A stretch of 64,000 nt of DNA. Origin: Lobosporangium transversale (Eukaryota > Mortierellomycota > Mortierellomycetes > Mortierellales > Mortierellaceae). Of the stretch, positions 12,001 through 23,865 are shown piece after piece. The stretch is taken from positions 660,001 to 724,000 of the forward strand of contig NW_019028997.1 in NCBI RefSeq assembly GCF_002105155.1, read 5' to 3'. The position numbers and the translations under genes were made by a program. The notes beneath the pieces were generated by a model. The model made no database searches. It was not told where the DNA came from and was given only the letters and a program-made list of their open reading frames with translations. Numbering within the stretch: position 1 is the first letter of the stretch; each line of letters starts with the position of its first letter.

Positions 12001-15000
12001 TGACACAGGAACAAGTGGATAGGATGATCAATGAACGGGAAGCTAAAGTGGCGGAAACAAAGGAATTTCTAGAATGGCTGCTGGATCTCTTGTTCTCAAC
12101 TGTGTACCCTGGAGCGTCCTTCCAGCGGGTCTCTACGAGTTTGAGGATATTGGGCGTCATGATCAAGACGTTCGGGATCGAGAGCACACCTTTACCTTCC
12201 GGTTCTAAACCGGATGAGGTCTCCAATTTCCCATTCCAACTTCCTATCGCGACAGAGGAGCGTACAAAGATCCTATTGGGCTGTCTTTTGAATCCATTCG
12301 ATCATTGTCGTGAGCAGGCCCTTGATATCCTCATGACATTCAAGGCCCCTTATGCAGGATATGAATCTAAAGAATCCGTAGATAGCCTAGTACGCTGGGG
12401 TCTGGACTGGCTCAAGAGCACTAGAGCTGGTGAGAGTGATTCTGGTGGATTAGTGATGAAAACCATCTTTGTAAAGTATGCGATTGAACTTGGATGGGAC
12501 ATCAAACTGCCTTATGGTGATGTGGGCGAAGTCTCTAATGTGAACTTTGCAAAAGAAACAGGAAACCCAGCAGGTATTGTAAAACATCTGTATTTTTCTT
12601 TTTTTTTTTTTTTTTTTTTTTTTTTCCATTCATCGAAATGATATCCGATTCATACATTAATACATTAGCTAGCCTCTTCTACCCTGCTAACTTCTTGTTC
12701 CTTTTGACATCTTTTATTTTATACAACTGTAATTGATCTAGTCGATTTTACAATTCGTTTACAAAATCTACTCCGCATTCAACTTGAGAAGGCGCGCTTA
12801 AACCAATTGAATGCGGCACATCACCATCCTTTACATGGCAGTTTGATAGGCCTCCGCTATCTCTTTTCTTCGATCGACTATGCATCTCCATTGGTTACAA
12901 ATCATCGCCCCTTATGGCAGACCGTTCATGCGGATATGATGGATCTTGTAGAAAGTGTCTGTGGTACTGTCATGGGTGTCTTGTCGAACCCTTCACCGGA
13001 GGGCAACATCCCCGCCACGTTTACAGAAATGGAAGAATCGATCGACGCAGTGATTAGCGCCTCTGGAGGGGATGAAATGGAACAAAGTGGTGGTCCCAAC
13101 CATCAAGTCATCCTCAGTTACTGTTGGAGAGCTATTAAAGAGTCTTCCTCCTTGATGGAACTTGTATTGTCCAAGGCCACCATCATCAGCAGTGCACTCA
13201 AGACCGATGGCGTTTTACAACCCGTGGTACTCGACCGAGCAGGTGGGCTCTTCCGTCGACTGTTGACCACCATTCGCCATCCAGGAGCCTTCTCTTCTGT
13301 CTTCCCTGCCTATATCTCACTCTGCACTCGACTTTTGAACTCTGAGGATGCTACTCTAGCTGCATTACCTAGAGCATGGTTGGAAGAGAACCTAGATGCG
13401 ATTTTGAGTGATTCCATTTCTGTGACTCGAAGGTCTGCCGGCTTACCTCTCTGCATCCTCGCTCTTGTGAATGCAGAACTCTCAGATAGTCGACGTACTT
13501 TGTTACCGATGGTCATGCGACGTGTCATGGCCATTGCTTTGAAGCCTGTGAGCCCAGACGCTAACCAACAGGTGGACCTTCCACAGATTCATGCCATGAA
13601 TGTGCTTCGACGACTCTTTATGGATGCGAAGCTCAGTACTTCGGTCCTGCCGTATGTCGGACAAGGTCTTGAGCTCTCCATCCGTGCGTTCTCTTCCCCA
13701 TCATGGGCTGTACGCAACTGTGGTGTGATGTTGTTCTCCACATTACTTCATCGCGTCTTTGGAGCGAAACGAGTCCGTGACGAGCACTTGGCGATCAATG
13801 GTATCACGAGCCGTGAGTTGTTTGCTCGTCTGGAAGACTTGCGTGGGTTCCTTCAAGGTCAATTGGAGGTTGCAGTCAGTCAACTGTTGAATGCAGAATC
13901 GCCGTCATCATCGTCGTCCTCTACAGACCGTGTCCATCCAGGATTGTATCCTGTCTTGACACTCTTGTCGAGGCTACAACCCAGTTTACATCCAGATCCA
14001 GCAGATGCTGTAGATGGAGGCATGTCTGTGTTTGTTACTCTGGTTCGTCGTTGTGCTGCCAGTGCGATTTGGAAGACACGTGAGATGGCTGCTCGTGCTT
14101 TGATCCCCTTGATCGCCTCTCGAGACTTGATGGATCTTGTGTTGGATATCCTGCAAGGATGCTTGAGACCTACTATTTCCCAAAATGAGACACATGGGTT
14201 GCTTGTTCAAGTCCAGTTTCTTTTACGTGGGCATCTCTTGGGCGAAGGAGTTGCCGATCGAGTGGTCCGTCGGTCGTTTGTCACTCGATTCGCAGAGATG
14301 TTTGGTCCAGTGTCAGAACATGTTCTCAAAACAGGTTGTTCTATCAATCAGTGGATGATCCTTTCAATCTGCACAGAATTTATCTTTGGTCAGGACTGGA
14401 TCGGACAAGATAACACGGTCGAAACAGAGGCAGGAGAGGGTAAGGGCGAAAAGGACATGCAGATGGAGGTGGAGAGTGAGAGTCAATATGAAGAGATGAC
14501 CCGTTTGAGTCACAGTCACTTCACATCTATTCGTGAGTTCATTTTCAACTATGCAATCATTGGACTTGTGGAGGGGCAACAGAGTTATCGTACTCAAATT
14601 GGAGGGCATCTGGTCCGGCGTCTTTTAGCAAGAGTCTTTATTTCTGCCACAGTTGTTCTTGGAGACAATACTATGATGTCTAAGGAGCAGGCAACGGAGA
14701 CAGTGGTGATGCTACTGAGGGATGAAGATTATGAAATCAGACTCGAGACTTTGGAGACACTTCTTCATTACCACCAGCAGCAGCAGCAACAGCATCAGCA
14801 GTCAAATGGCAATACCAATAGAGTTGGAGGTAGTATTGACATGGAAACCCATCTGGATACACATGCGATCCATGACACTTTGATCCATATTCTGTTCGAG
14901 GGAGAAGATAATCTGGAATGTCTTCGATTGGAGGTAGCCTTCATATCGATCCTTGGCACTGATAGACCTTTCCCCAAGGGTAGCCAGGTTGAGATTGTCG

Positions 15001-16542
15001 AGTTCTGGAATCGGCTCTTGATGCGGATTGATGATCGAGCTACTGGGGGTGTGGCCGTTGTGGAAGCGATCTTGCCTGCTATTGGAAAAGTCTTTGCTCA
15101 GGTAAGGAAAAAAAAAATTATATGATATTCTCTTGAAATGGTCAGAAATGACGTGCTTCTAACATCGAAACCAAAAAAAAAAAAAAAAAAAAAAATTGTA
15201 TAAACCGTACTACTTGCTTTTAGATCTGGAGTGATATCAGTGTTGAGGAGTCCTTGAGGATTGATTGCTTGAATCGCTGGGCTGACTCGATTCACAAGTT
15301 TGCAAACGAAGAACAGGTATGAAAAGGACGCTTCTTACTCTTTATTATTGAAAAAAAAAAAAAAAAAAAAAAAAAAAGACTCGCCTGTTTGTGCTGAACA
15401 TGTTTTGTTTTTCCTTTTGGTCCGTCTATAGACACTCCAACTTCGAGAAGCAGCTTTGGAATCGATTGCTTTCTTTACCAACGACTTGTTGGATCCAAAG
15501 CAGGCTCCACCATCTGTGGACGTAACACGCGCATACCTCAAACTTTTTGAGGCGCTGATTTGGCAGTTGCAGGATGATGAACAAGAGGTTCGAGACGAGG
15601 CCACCTTGATTGTCTCTCGTGCAAGTCGCCTACCCTATGCTGTCTCTTCCGAAAAGGCCTTGACATTAGTGTACGATCATCAACTTTGCTTGTTCGCAGG
15701 CCTTGGTGTTAATGAGATACAACTCCAACTTCTTGTTGATTCCTTAATCTCTAGTCTTATGGGCACTAACAAGCCAGGTAAACGCTCTTCTGTCTTAATT
15801 TTTTTTTTCTTTTTTCTTTTTTCTTTTTTCTTTTTTCTTGACTTTTATTACCGTATTCTAATGCATATCCCTCCCTCCCTCCTTTTTTTTTTTTTTTTTC
15901 CTTTTTGTTCCACATCTTCCAGCTCGAGTCGTCATTGAATCTTTGCAGCCAAGCAAAACGCTATTCAATAAGGAATCACCCAATTTATATCGCGAACCAT
16001 TAATATCGATCCAATTGACTCTACGATCTTTAAAGTCAATCTTGTCATCACGGCCTTCCTTTTCTGATCTCCCAGTTTCGATTCAAAAGAGATTTGAGGC
16101 CTTCCAAAAGCATTGTCTTCAGGATACAAAAGAAGTTCAACAGGCGATCGAAAAATGGAGCGCTTCAAAGTTGGACGAAAGGAATAATAATAATGATGGT
16201 GATGGTGATGGTAATAATAGTAATGATAATAGTGGTGGTGCCAACGATGACAGCGATGACGGTGTCGATGACGGTAGCGGTGAGAAACATGTTGATCGAT
16301 CCCCATGGGGCGTCAGTGGTCGTAAACCTATCTTTGAAGTGCTTTACAAATTGGCAGGAGGGGCCAGTTTATTGAACCCAGCTGTTGTTCATTCTGATAA
16401 GAGTAATTTGTCAAACACTGACAGGGATACTTTTCTGGAGATCATCCATGACCCTTCCAAGATACATCCTGTTATCGTCCACACAAGCCAACGCCAACAT
16501 GACACATGTAATTACAATAGACAGCTGTTTTTGATAGAATAG
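9007..16542 (+). CDS. TRM732: THADA/TRM732-type tRNA 2'-O-methylation cofactor
   Basis: Seven exons: 9007..9256, 9404..9891, 10017..12573, 12742..15101, 15224..15316, 15432..15777 and 15923..16542. All have GT-AG borders and phases that agree, giving 2237 residues (yeast Trm732 about 1420, human THADA about 1950). The protein is almost entirely helical, HEAT/armadillo-like, with the DUF2428 signature SWAVRNCGVMLFSTLLHRVF at about residue 1419. In yeast Trm732 partners the methyltransferase Trm7 to make 2'-O-methyl-C32 in tRNA anticodon loops; the same cytosolic role is inferred here. Low-complexity inserts (Q-rich near 9130, TA/SQ near 9660, an Asn/Asp/Gly tract near 16190-16280) account for part of the extra length. 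Introns hold T- or A-runs of 15-25 nt next to the splice sites. No lesion was seen. Confidence 0.92.
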
Positions 16543-16691
16543 AGAACGAAAGCAGTAAATTAAAAGATTAAATAATTTCAGGCACATTCATTTATTTCGG
16601 CTTCGGCAAACAAAAAGATTATCTGTCAATTCTTCAAGGCAAAAAAAAAAAAAAAGCAATATTCTTTATACATATTTTTTTTTCTCCCTGT

Positions 16692-18201
16692 CTATCGACG
16701 ACTGTTATGATGGTTACAATATCGCCTGTGTACTGATTGCTCAGTACTGGATTCTGTGTTATATCCCGGGAAAATGGTTGGCCAACAGACAGGATGGAGC
16801 TGCGGATAATGTTCTGCAACTGCATTCAGGATACCTTTGTACAGAACATCGTTCCCCATTCTTTTCAAATGAAGGCCATCCATAATATAATCCTCCAATT
16901 GGGTGGATTCATGCAACATACAAGTGCCCTCAACTTGACATTGAATATCGGACCAAAGATTGACTACAGGCACCTTCAACTCTTGTCCGACTTCAACACA
17001 AGCATCTGCATATTCCTTTGTGACGTTGTTTGATCGATCCAATCGTTTGTTGGCTGCAGTGACTGAGGCTTCCCACATGACATCATGAACAGGTGCTGGG
17101 GTGACCAAAACAACTTGAGTGTGAGGAGAATAATTTGGAGAATCTGGGAATCGGATGGAGGAGATGATGGACCGAAGATTTTCCTTGTAGGCGCCCAAGG
17201 CCACATGTTGACGCGTATGTGGGAATGATGCATCATCCGTTCCAAGGGCAACCACAACAAGTTTTACAGGCTCAACACCACCGGCAGCTGATTTGGACTC
17301 TTGATGTAGAAGATCTGGGAATATTGATTTGATCCAATGCGTATTGTATCCTAACCGCATACACACCATTCATACACACCATGCATACAAAAAAAATAAA
17401 AAATAAAAAAAAGGGAGACGCGTCAGCCTGATTTAATAAAAAGTCTCTAATCGTGTATGCAAAATATAATCTTTGGGTTACTATACCTGGGAAGCCCCGA
17501 AGGATTACATCAGCACGTCCAGCCCATTCATCAGCCAATGAGCCTATCCATCCATGAGTAGCATGAGTATATCCGTATTTTGAAATCGAGTCTGCAAGAA
17601 CAACAATCTTTCCAAAGAGTAAACAATCATCTTGATCTGCGATAGGTTCAAACCCTTTCTGTGTCTGACCCTGGTTTGATTGTGGTTGTTGTTGTTGTTG
17701 TTGCACGGATGAAAGTGGACAAAGTGGGATTACCATTGGTCGAAGCTCTCCTTGATCAGGAGGACCCATAAAAGTACTTTGGAACTCACGCGTCGGACCC
17801 ACTTGAGGAGAATCGAGTAAGCCAGCAATGATTTTGAAATAAAAAAAGGATGCGGTGACCACCAAGGAGACGAAGGCAACAGCAGAGTTGAAGGTGTAAG
17901 CGTTCACATACGTTGGTGTAAAAGGAGCGTCGCGAGGCAAGCGTCCAGTTCCTTCGTAAGCACGTCCATTGTAATAGACTTTGTTGTCAGTGACGGTGTC
18001 AACTCCAGAGGCCGTTGTCGTTGATGTCGTTGTCGATGTTACTGTTGTTGTTGCTGTTGTTCCACTAAGAGTCTTGCTTGTTTCAGCATTGGCATTTGTA
18101 TCGGAATTAGTTGAAGGAGTGTTGTCGTTGTTGTCTTGGTTAGGATTGTCTTGAGGGATGCGACGACGCAATCCAGAGTCAGCAGCCTGTTGAGACTGCA
18201 T
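16692..18201 (-). CDS. Membrane-anchored SGNH/GDSL hydrolase (IAH1-like)
   Basis: Exons 18201..17487 and 17350..16692 join in frame to 457 residues. Residues 1-100 are a Thr/Ser/Asn-rich tail, 106-128 one hydrophobic helix, and about 190-420 an SGNH hydrolase domain closest to isoamyl-acetate-hydrolysing esterases (block II RGFPGYNT at 235-242). The nucleophile is probably Ser205 in LADSIS (the family has GDSIT) and the Asp/His pair is D396-x2-H399 in DGLHL. Block III, normally G-x-N-D, reads GTDD (275-278), so the Asn that helps form the oxyanion hole is Asp. The single N-terminal helix suggests a type II membrane protein with a lumenal enzyme domain, unlike soluble yeast Iah1. The substrate is unknown. 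It is divergent from the macrodomain gene. Confidence 0.85.
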
Positions 18202-18607
18202 TGCAAAAGTGAAGCAGGGTTTAAAATAAAAAGAGTGAAAGTAATGGAGTGGGGTCCAAAGGACGAAATGAAGCTTATGAAGGTAATGGAGGTAATGTCA
18301 TGGGTAATGAGTAAAAAAGAGCAATCAAACAAAGAGAGAGAAGGAGAGATGGAGAGAGAAGGAGGAGGCATAATAAATATGAAAGACTATTAAACTTGTT
18401 TAGTCTCCTTTTCTTTTCTTCACTTTACTCCTTTGTTCCTGTATAATAATTAATCAAAACAGTAACGGTTTCTCTCCTTCTCCTTCTCTCTCTCTCTCTC
18501 TCTCTTGCCCAGACTCTGACTTCTTTCATTCTTCTTCTTCTTCTTCTTCTTCCCCATCCCTTGTACATATACATATACATATCCATATCCATATACCTAT
18601 TCTAATC
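18202..18607. promoter_or_regulatory. Divergent promoter, SGNH hydrolase / PARG-like gene
   Basis: This 406-bp gap lies between two opposite start codons. The plus-strand side is pyrimidine-rich: a CT repeat at about 18484-18506, CTT repeats near 18531-18552 and a short tandem CATATA-type repeat near 18565-18595 just before the ATG. The minus-strand side is GA-rich (18320-18370). No certain TATA box. Confidence 0.6.
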
Positions 18608-20280
18608 ATGTCCAAATCTTCCTATTCCATGCCCCCGGGTGAAGAAAGACATTACAATGTCCCAACTTCAAGACCTAATTCCATGCAACAGAAACTAGCC
18701 CTCATGCAACAACAACAACAACAGTACAATGTCAAACCCATCACCATTCGTCCAAACTCAATGTCTCTTCCTTTTGCTGGTCTCTCTCATCAACAAACAC
18801 AATCCAAACTCTCTCAATGGCTTCATTTTGGCCAACAAAAGTTCCTCAAACTCAAACGTCTACACAGGATACGAACCAGACGTGGTCTCGAACGGAATTG
18901 GTATCAAGTCAGCACCGCTCTCTTCTTGATCCTCTCTCTCCTTCTTCTCACTCACCTTCTTGGATCCATCATCGGTTTTGGCTTCAGTTTTGGCTCCCTA
19001 CCCTTGTTCTCGGGATCGAGAGATCGATTAGGTCCCAGGATGAAGGAGACACTTCAGGCATTAGAGGAACTTCAATACATGACCAATTCTGGTGTCATTG
19101 TCACACTTGACAAAAATAAACTTTATTCCGGTGTCAGAAGAGCTAGACTCTACCAGGGGTCAAGGATCCGAAGGCAGATCATGGATTTCCAAAAGGATCC
19201 TGTCATCAAAGTCGTCGATAATGATTGCCTGGATGAAGCCTTGAAGCTGAAACGACTGGGCTTTAAACCAATTGTCCTCGATATGGCCAATCGTGAATTT
19301 CCAGGTGGAGGTAAAAATGCATGTACTCTGTTCTGTATTCATTTTCATTTTCATTTTCATTTTACTGGTTGATACATTGCATTTTCATTTTCGAAAATGC
19401 TCACGTAAAATAACCTTGTTCTCTTTTCTCTCTTTCTTTCTCTTTCTCTCTCTCCTTTTTCCGCATCTAGATTACAGAGCTGATGGCACCACACAAGAAG
19501 CAGGACTCTTTCGTAGGACAAACCTTCATCAGTGTTTGGACACAGAGCCAAGGCGGTCTGAATTTTATCCGTTGCCAAGTCAAGGAGCTGTTTACTGTCC
19601 CAACATGGTCGTCCTCAGGAGATCAATCAAGGATAATGAAGCATTTATGGAGCGTCCAGAATGGATGAGTTTCCTGGTATGCAGTTTTTTTTTTCTCTTT
19701 TTTTTTCGTACATTCCTTACTTTCTAGCGCATTGACTCTTTTTTATTTATTTATTTTGAATTTTTTCTAGGCCATGGCACCACTCAGGAACCCTCCACTT
19801 GTTCCAAATGAAGCAAATGAAATGGTCTTGGGAGAAAGAGCCGTCATTATCACAAAGAAAAAGATCCAGAATATGTTTCGCATCGCCCTCGATAATGGTA
19901 TATGTTGATCCACCTTCTTTCTCTATCACTTGAACAGCTGAACTGAACCAGAATGGTTATGGACTAAGCTGAATTTCTCTGAATTCTTTACTTTAAATAC
20001 ATACAATATAGGACATGATGCTATTGTATTATCTGCATTTGGATGTGGGCGTTTACATAATCCACCTGAATCAGTAGCAATGATATTCAAGGAGGTGATC
20101 AAAACCAATTACATGGGTGGTGCGAAACAAGGGCGGACATTTGGTACGATCGTCTTTGCTATCACTTCATACAAAAGCCTGGATAGCGATGTAAGTGATA
20201 CCTACAACTACGACACCTTTAAGCGTGTTATGGAGGCTCCAGATGAGATCCCACCAACGTCCAAAGAGATGGAGCTTTAA
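18608..20280 (+). CDS. Membrane-anchored PARG-like macrodomain protein (TIGR02452-type)
   Basis: Exons 18608..19310, 19471..19676, 19771..19897 and 20012..20280 give 434 residues. Residues 1-100 are polar with a Q run and end in basic residues; 101-124 form one hydrophobic helix; the rest matches the microbial-type poly(ADP-ribose) glycohydrolase family (DUF2263/TIGR02452), with ANREFPGG (227-234), QEAGLFRRTN (from 243) and the late LSAFGCGRLHNPP motif. Family enzymes remove ADP-ribose using a GGG-x(6-8)-QEE loop. Here the loop reads GGD then QEA: the third Gly is Asp and the second, catalytic Glu is Ala245. Fold assignment is firm. Activity is doubtful, and it may bind ADP-ribose without hydrolysis. 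Topology suggests the domain lies outside the cytosol (inference). Confidence 0.85.
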
Positions 20281-20911
20281 TCAAAAGATATACGCATACA
20301 ATAATATATATATAATAATATAATACAAATAAAAACCCCATATTTTTTTATTTTTTTTACATCTCAATACATGTTCATTGAACTAAAAGAGAAAGGAGCA
20401 TTAAAGTGGACTTGCTCTGACTGATTGACGTTTTATCTCTGTTTTAATCCTAATAAAATTAAACTTTTTTCAGATCAAGTTCCTTTCTATGGATTAGATA
20501 TGGATGCAATTTTTTACATGTAAGATCTTCCTACACACTGCAAATAATACACAGAAGGTTCTGGCCTACGATGTGGCGTTGTACCTGCAATGTATTTTAA
20601 TATACTTATTACACTAATGGACTTTAACAACTTTGTTTTCTCACTCTCTAACTGTCCTCTTCCATCTGTACTCTCTCCCATCATCCCTAGATATCTCCTC
20701 CACATGTCTTCACTCTAGAATAAAGCTCCTTTTGCTTACATACACTTACCAATTGCATGGGTCCGGACAACAATCATATTTTTCCCACTCTTGTGTCGTC
20801 ACCAAATGGCGAAGCTGAAAAAAAAAAAAAAAAAAAAAAAAGAAAGAAAGAAAGAAATAAGAACATCTTTCATCTTGTCCTCATCAATCGAATAATCGAG
20901 CACCCACCACA
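20281..20911. other. Intergenic, upstream of intact LRR gene
   Basis: 3' flank of the PARG-like gene (TA-rich 20300-20330) followed by the leader of the LRR gene. The last 90 bp, with an A run and AAAG repeats at 20820-20857, resembles the region just upstream of the broken copy near 1070-1150. No gene seen. Confidence 0.5.
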
Positions 20912-23767
20912 ATGACACACAATCAATACCAGCGATTCCGAAGGAGCGACAACGACAGCATTGAAGAAGTTTGTGTCAGGTCTGCTTCCATCTCTGCAGC
21001 CAATGGCAACCCGTCATACTATGTGAGTTTGAGAGACATTCAAGACGTGTTTCCAGATGCAATGAGATTCAAGTCGGATGGACATCCTATTCCGTTCCTT
21101 GAAGACCTTGATGGCAACAGGTATATTATTCTATCGTAGTGCCTAATGCGCGTTATCAAATACTCTGAATAAGAACATGGGAGGGCTCAATTAGGTATGG
21201 GTTCATTCTTTGGTCCAATTAGAATCGAGCCCTCACGCATTGCATTCTATCCTAACAAGATCCTGGATGTCATTACAGAAGGACCACAGGTCTGCAATAG
21301 TAATAGCAGCAGTAATAGTAGCACCAGCAGTACTAGCAGCGACAGCATGGCCGTCATCAATTTGCCTGCGTTGAAAATGCCAACCAACCTAACCTCTCAG
21401 GATATTTTACCATTATCAAACTTGGTTCATTCTTTCAACTCAATCCTTACTACTCGCGACAAAGCGCAAACTGAGATGGTCAACTCTAGCCTTAAAGCGA
21501 TTGCGGAGTCGATGCTAGAGGCCAAAGAAAAGAGCAACATGGTGATTGACCTGTTACTGGAAGCCAAAAAGAAGGACGATGAAATGCTTAAACTGAGTAA
21601 CGAAATACTTAAACTGCAAAGGGAGGCGAAGGAGAAGGACGAAGAAATGCTTAAACTGCAGCAGCAAGCTCTCGACAGACTTGCCATTCTTCAAAGACAT
21701 GCTAGTGCTATCCTTGTCCAGAACTTTGAGTTACATGAGTATCCAATCCCTCGACTCTTCATAGTCCTGCCTGTCGACACCACCAAGTGGGACCCACGGA
21801 ATCTCCTGAGGAGCAAGGTCCGCCTTCATTTCCTTTGTGAATGTGGAGAGCACACTGCAACGATAAGCAAAAGCAACCAGATCCATATTGCCAAACACGA
21901 AGGATATGACATCCTAAACAGCACAGAGTTCTTTCACAAGTATGGAAAGTACATGCTCATCCTTTTACACTCCCTCAAAATGAAATCGCCCTTGACGGCT
22001 TCTTTGGCATCAATTCCGAAACTCGATGCTGGTATCGATTACTCAATCAAATATATGAAAGCACTCTCTAATGAATACTCAGTCTTGAGCAAGATCAACG
22101 AAATCGATGACTTTGAGGTACTTGAAGGGGCTGATCTTCGGCAACTGAGGAAATTCCTTGAAAACAACGATGAAAGCAAACAACTTGGCAACTTGTACAG
22201 GATCACGACAGAGACAGGCCATGTCAAATGGGTCTGTCTGGATCACTATCGTTGGACATATAGAGAAGCAGAACAAAAAGCGTTCAAAAAGGTAGTGGAG
22301 CTAAATGGTGGCGAATATGACTTGCACCTTGGTAAAGTGACAATTACACTAGAGTCCAAAACAACAGCTGAAGAATTCTTCGATGCGCTGGCCAATGCAA
22401 GACGTGTTTATGAGTTGGATATCATCTTTGACTGGGATTGGACCAAAGCTGATCTGGAAGCATTCGAAGAAGCACTAAAGACGTCAAGTGTATCGATACT
22501 TCGACTTGAACTCGGAGATTTTCAAGAAAGCATTAGCTGGAAAATACTTTCGACATCCTCGCCATATGAAACACTTGCTCGCATGATAGAACTTAGCAGC
22601 ATGAAGACAATCCATATTGTTCTCCCTCCGAAGACTATAAAAGTCCCCAGTTTACGATTCAATAGGCCATCACACCTTCGAAATCTAACCATTGAGATGC
22701 AGCCTCGGATTGGCTTTAATGACTTTCGAGTACTCGCAAGTGCACTCAAGGCCGATACGGCTATAACCACGTTGAACTTGAGGGGTAAATCAATTGGAGA
22801 TGAAGGAGCTCTTGCACTATCAGAGGCACTCAAGACTAACAGGACATTGACTACTTTGGATTTGGGGTCCAACCGTATTCGAAAGGAGGGAGCCCTTGCA
22901 CTGTCAGAAGCACTCAAGGCCAACACAACCTTGACCACTCTGAACATGAGAAAGAACCCAATTGGGAATGAAGGAGCTCTTGCACTGTCAGAGGCACTCA
23001 AGACTAACACAACTTTGACTGCTTTGTACTTGAGAGACAACTCAATTGGGAATGAAGGAGCTCTTGCACTGTCAGAGTCACTCAAGGCTAACGCAACCTT
23101 GACTAACCTGGACTTGTACAGCAACTCAATTGAGAAGGAAGGAGCACTTGCACTGTCAGAGGCACTTAAGACCAATACATCCTTGACTGGTTTGGGCTTG
23201 AACAGCAACTCAATTGGGGATGAAGGAGCTCTCGCACTGTCAGAGGCACTTAAGACTAACACTACCTTGACTACACTGGATTTGATGGGCAACCGAATTG
23301 AGAGGAAAGGAGCTCTTGCACTGTCAGAGGCGCTCAAGACCAACACCACCTTGATCACTTTGGATTTGGAGTACGATTCACTTGGAAAGGAAGGGGCTCT
23401 GTTGCTGTCAAAGATAAATACGACTTTGGATACTTTGGACTTTGAATCCCAATCACTTGGAGTTGAAGGTGCTTATGCAATCGCAGAGGCGCTCAAGGCT
23501 AACACAACCTTGACTGCTTTGAGCTTGGAAGTCAACTCAATTGGGAGTGAAGGAGCTCTTGCACTGTCAGAGACACTCAAGGTTAACACTACCTTGATTG
23601 GTTTGGGCTTGGGCTACAACTCAATTGGGGATGAAGGAGCTCTTGCACTGTCAGAGGCACTCAAGACAAACACCGGTCTGACCGGTTTGAACTTGTACAA
23701 TAACTCAATTGGGAAAGAAGGAGCTCTGGCACTGTCAGAGGCACGCAAGGGGCTAACGCAACCTTGA
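20912..23767 (+). CDS. LRR (RNI-like) protein, near-intact copy
   Basis: Exon 1 (20912..21120) and exon 2 (21223..23767) give 917 residues. The N-terminal 70 residues form a small domain also present in the broken copy. A Ser/Asn-rich linker follows, then a coiled coil at about 158-221 (LLEAKKKDDEMLKL-type heptads). A conserved middle region at about 246-490 has EYPIPRLFIVLPVDTTKWDP, HFLCECGEHTATISK and HVKWVCLDHYRWTY. From about 579 to the end are twelve LRRs of the 28-residue ribonuclease-inhibitor type. The LRR units are nearly identical at DNA level. No NACHT or signal peptide was found. A two-base insertion near 23750 (GGGG where other units have GG) shifts the frame and ends the protein one LRR early; the lost unit reads on to a stop at 23863-23865. 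The cellular role is unknown; LRRs suggest protein binding. Confidence 0.8.
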
Positions 23768-23865
23768 CTAACCTGGACTTGACGTACAACCCAATTGGGA
23801 ATGAAGGAACTCTTGCACTGTCAAAGGCACCCAAGGCTAACGCGACTCTAGTTGTTTATATGTGA

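Noticed and set aside
22522..23358. 278-residue minus-strand frame opposite the LRR gene
   Set aside because: It is the mirror of the near-identical LRR units; the plus strand encodes the recognisable protein.
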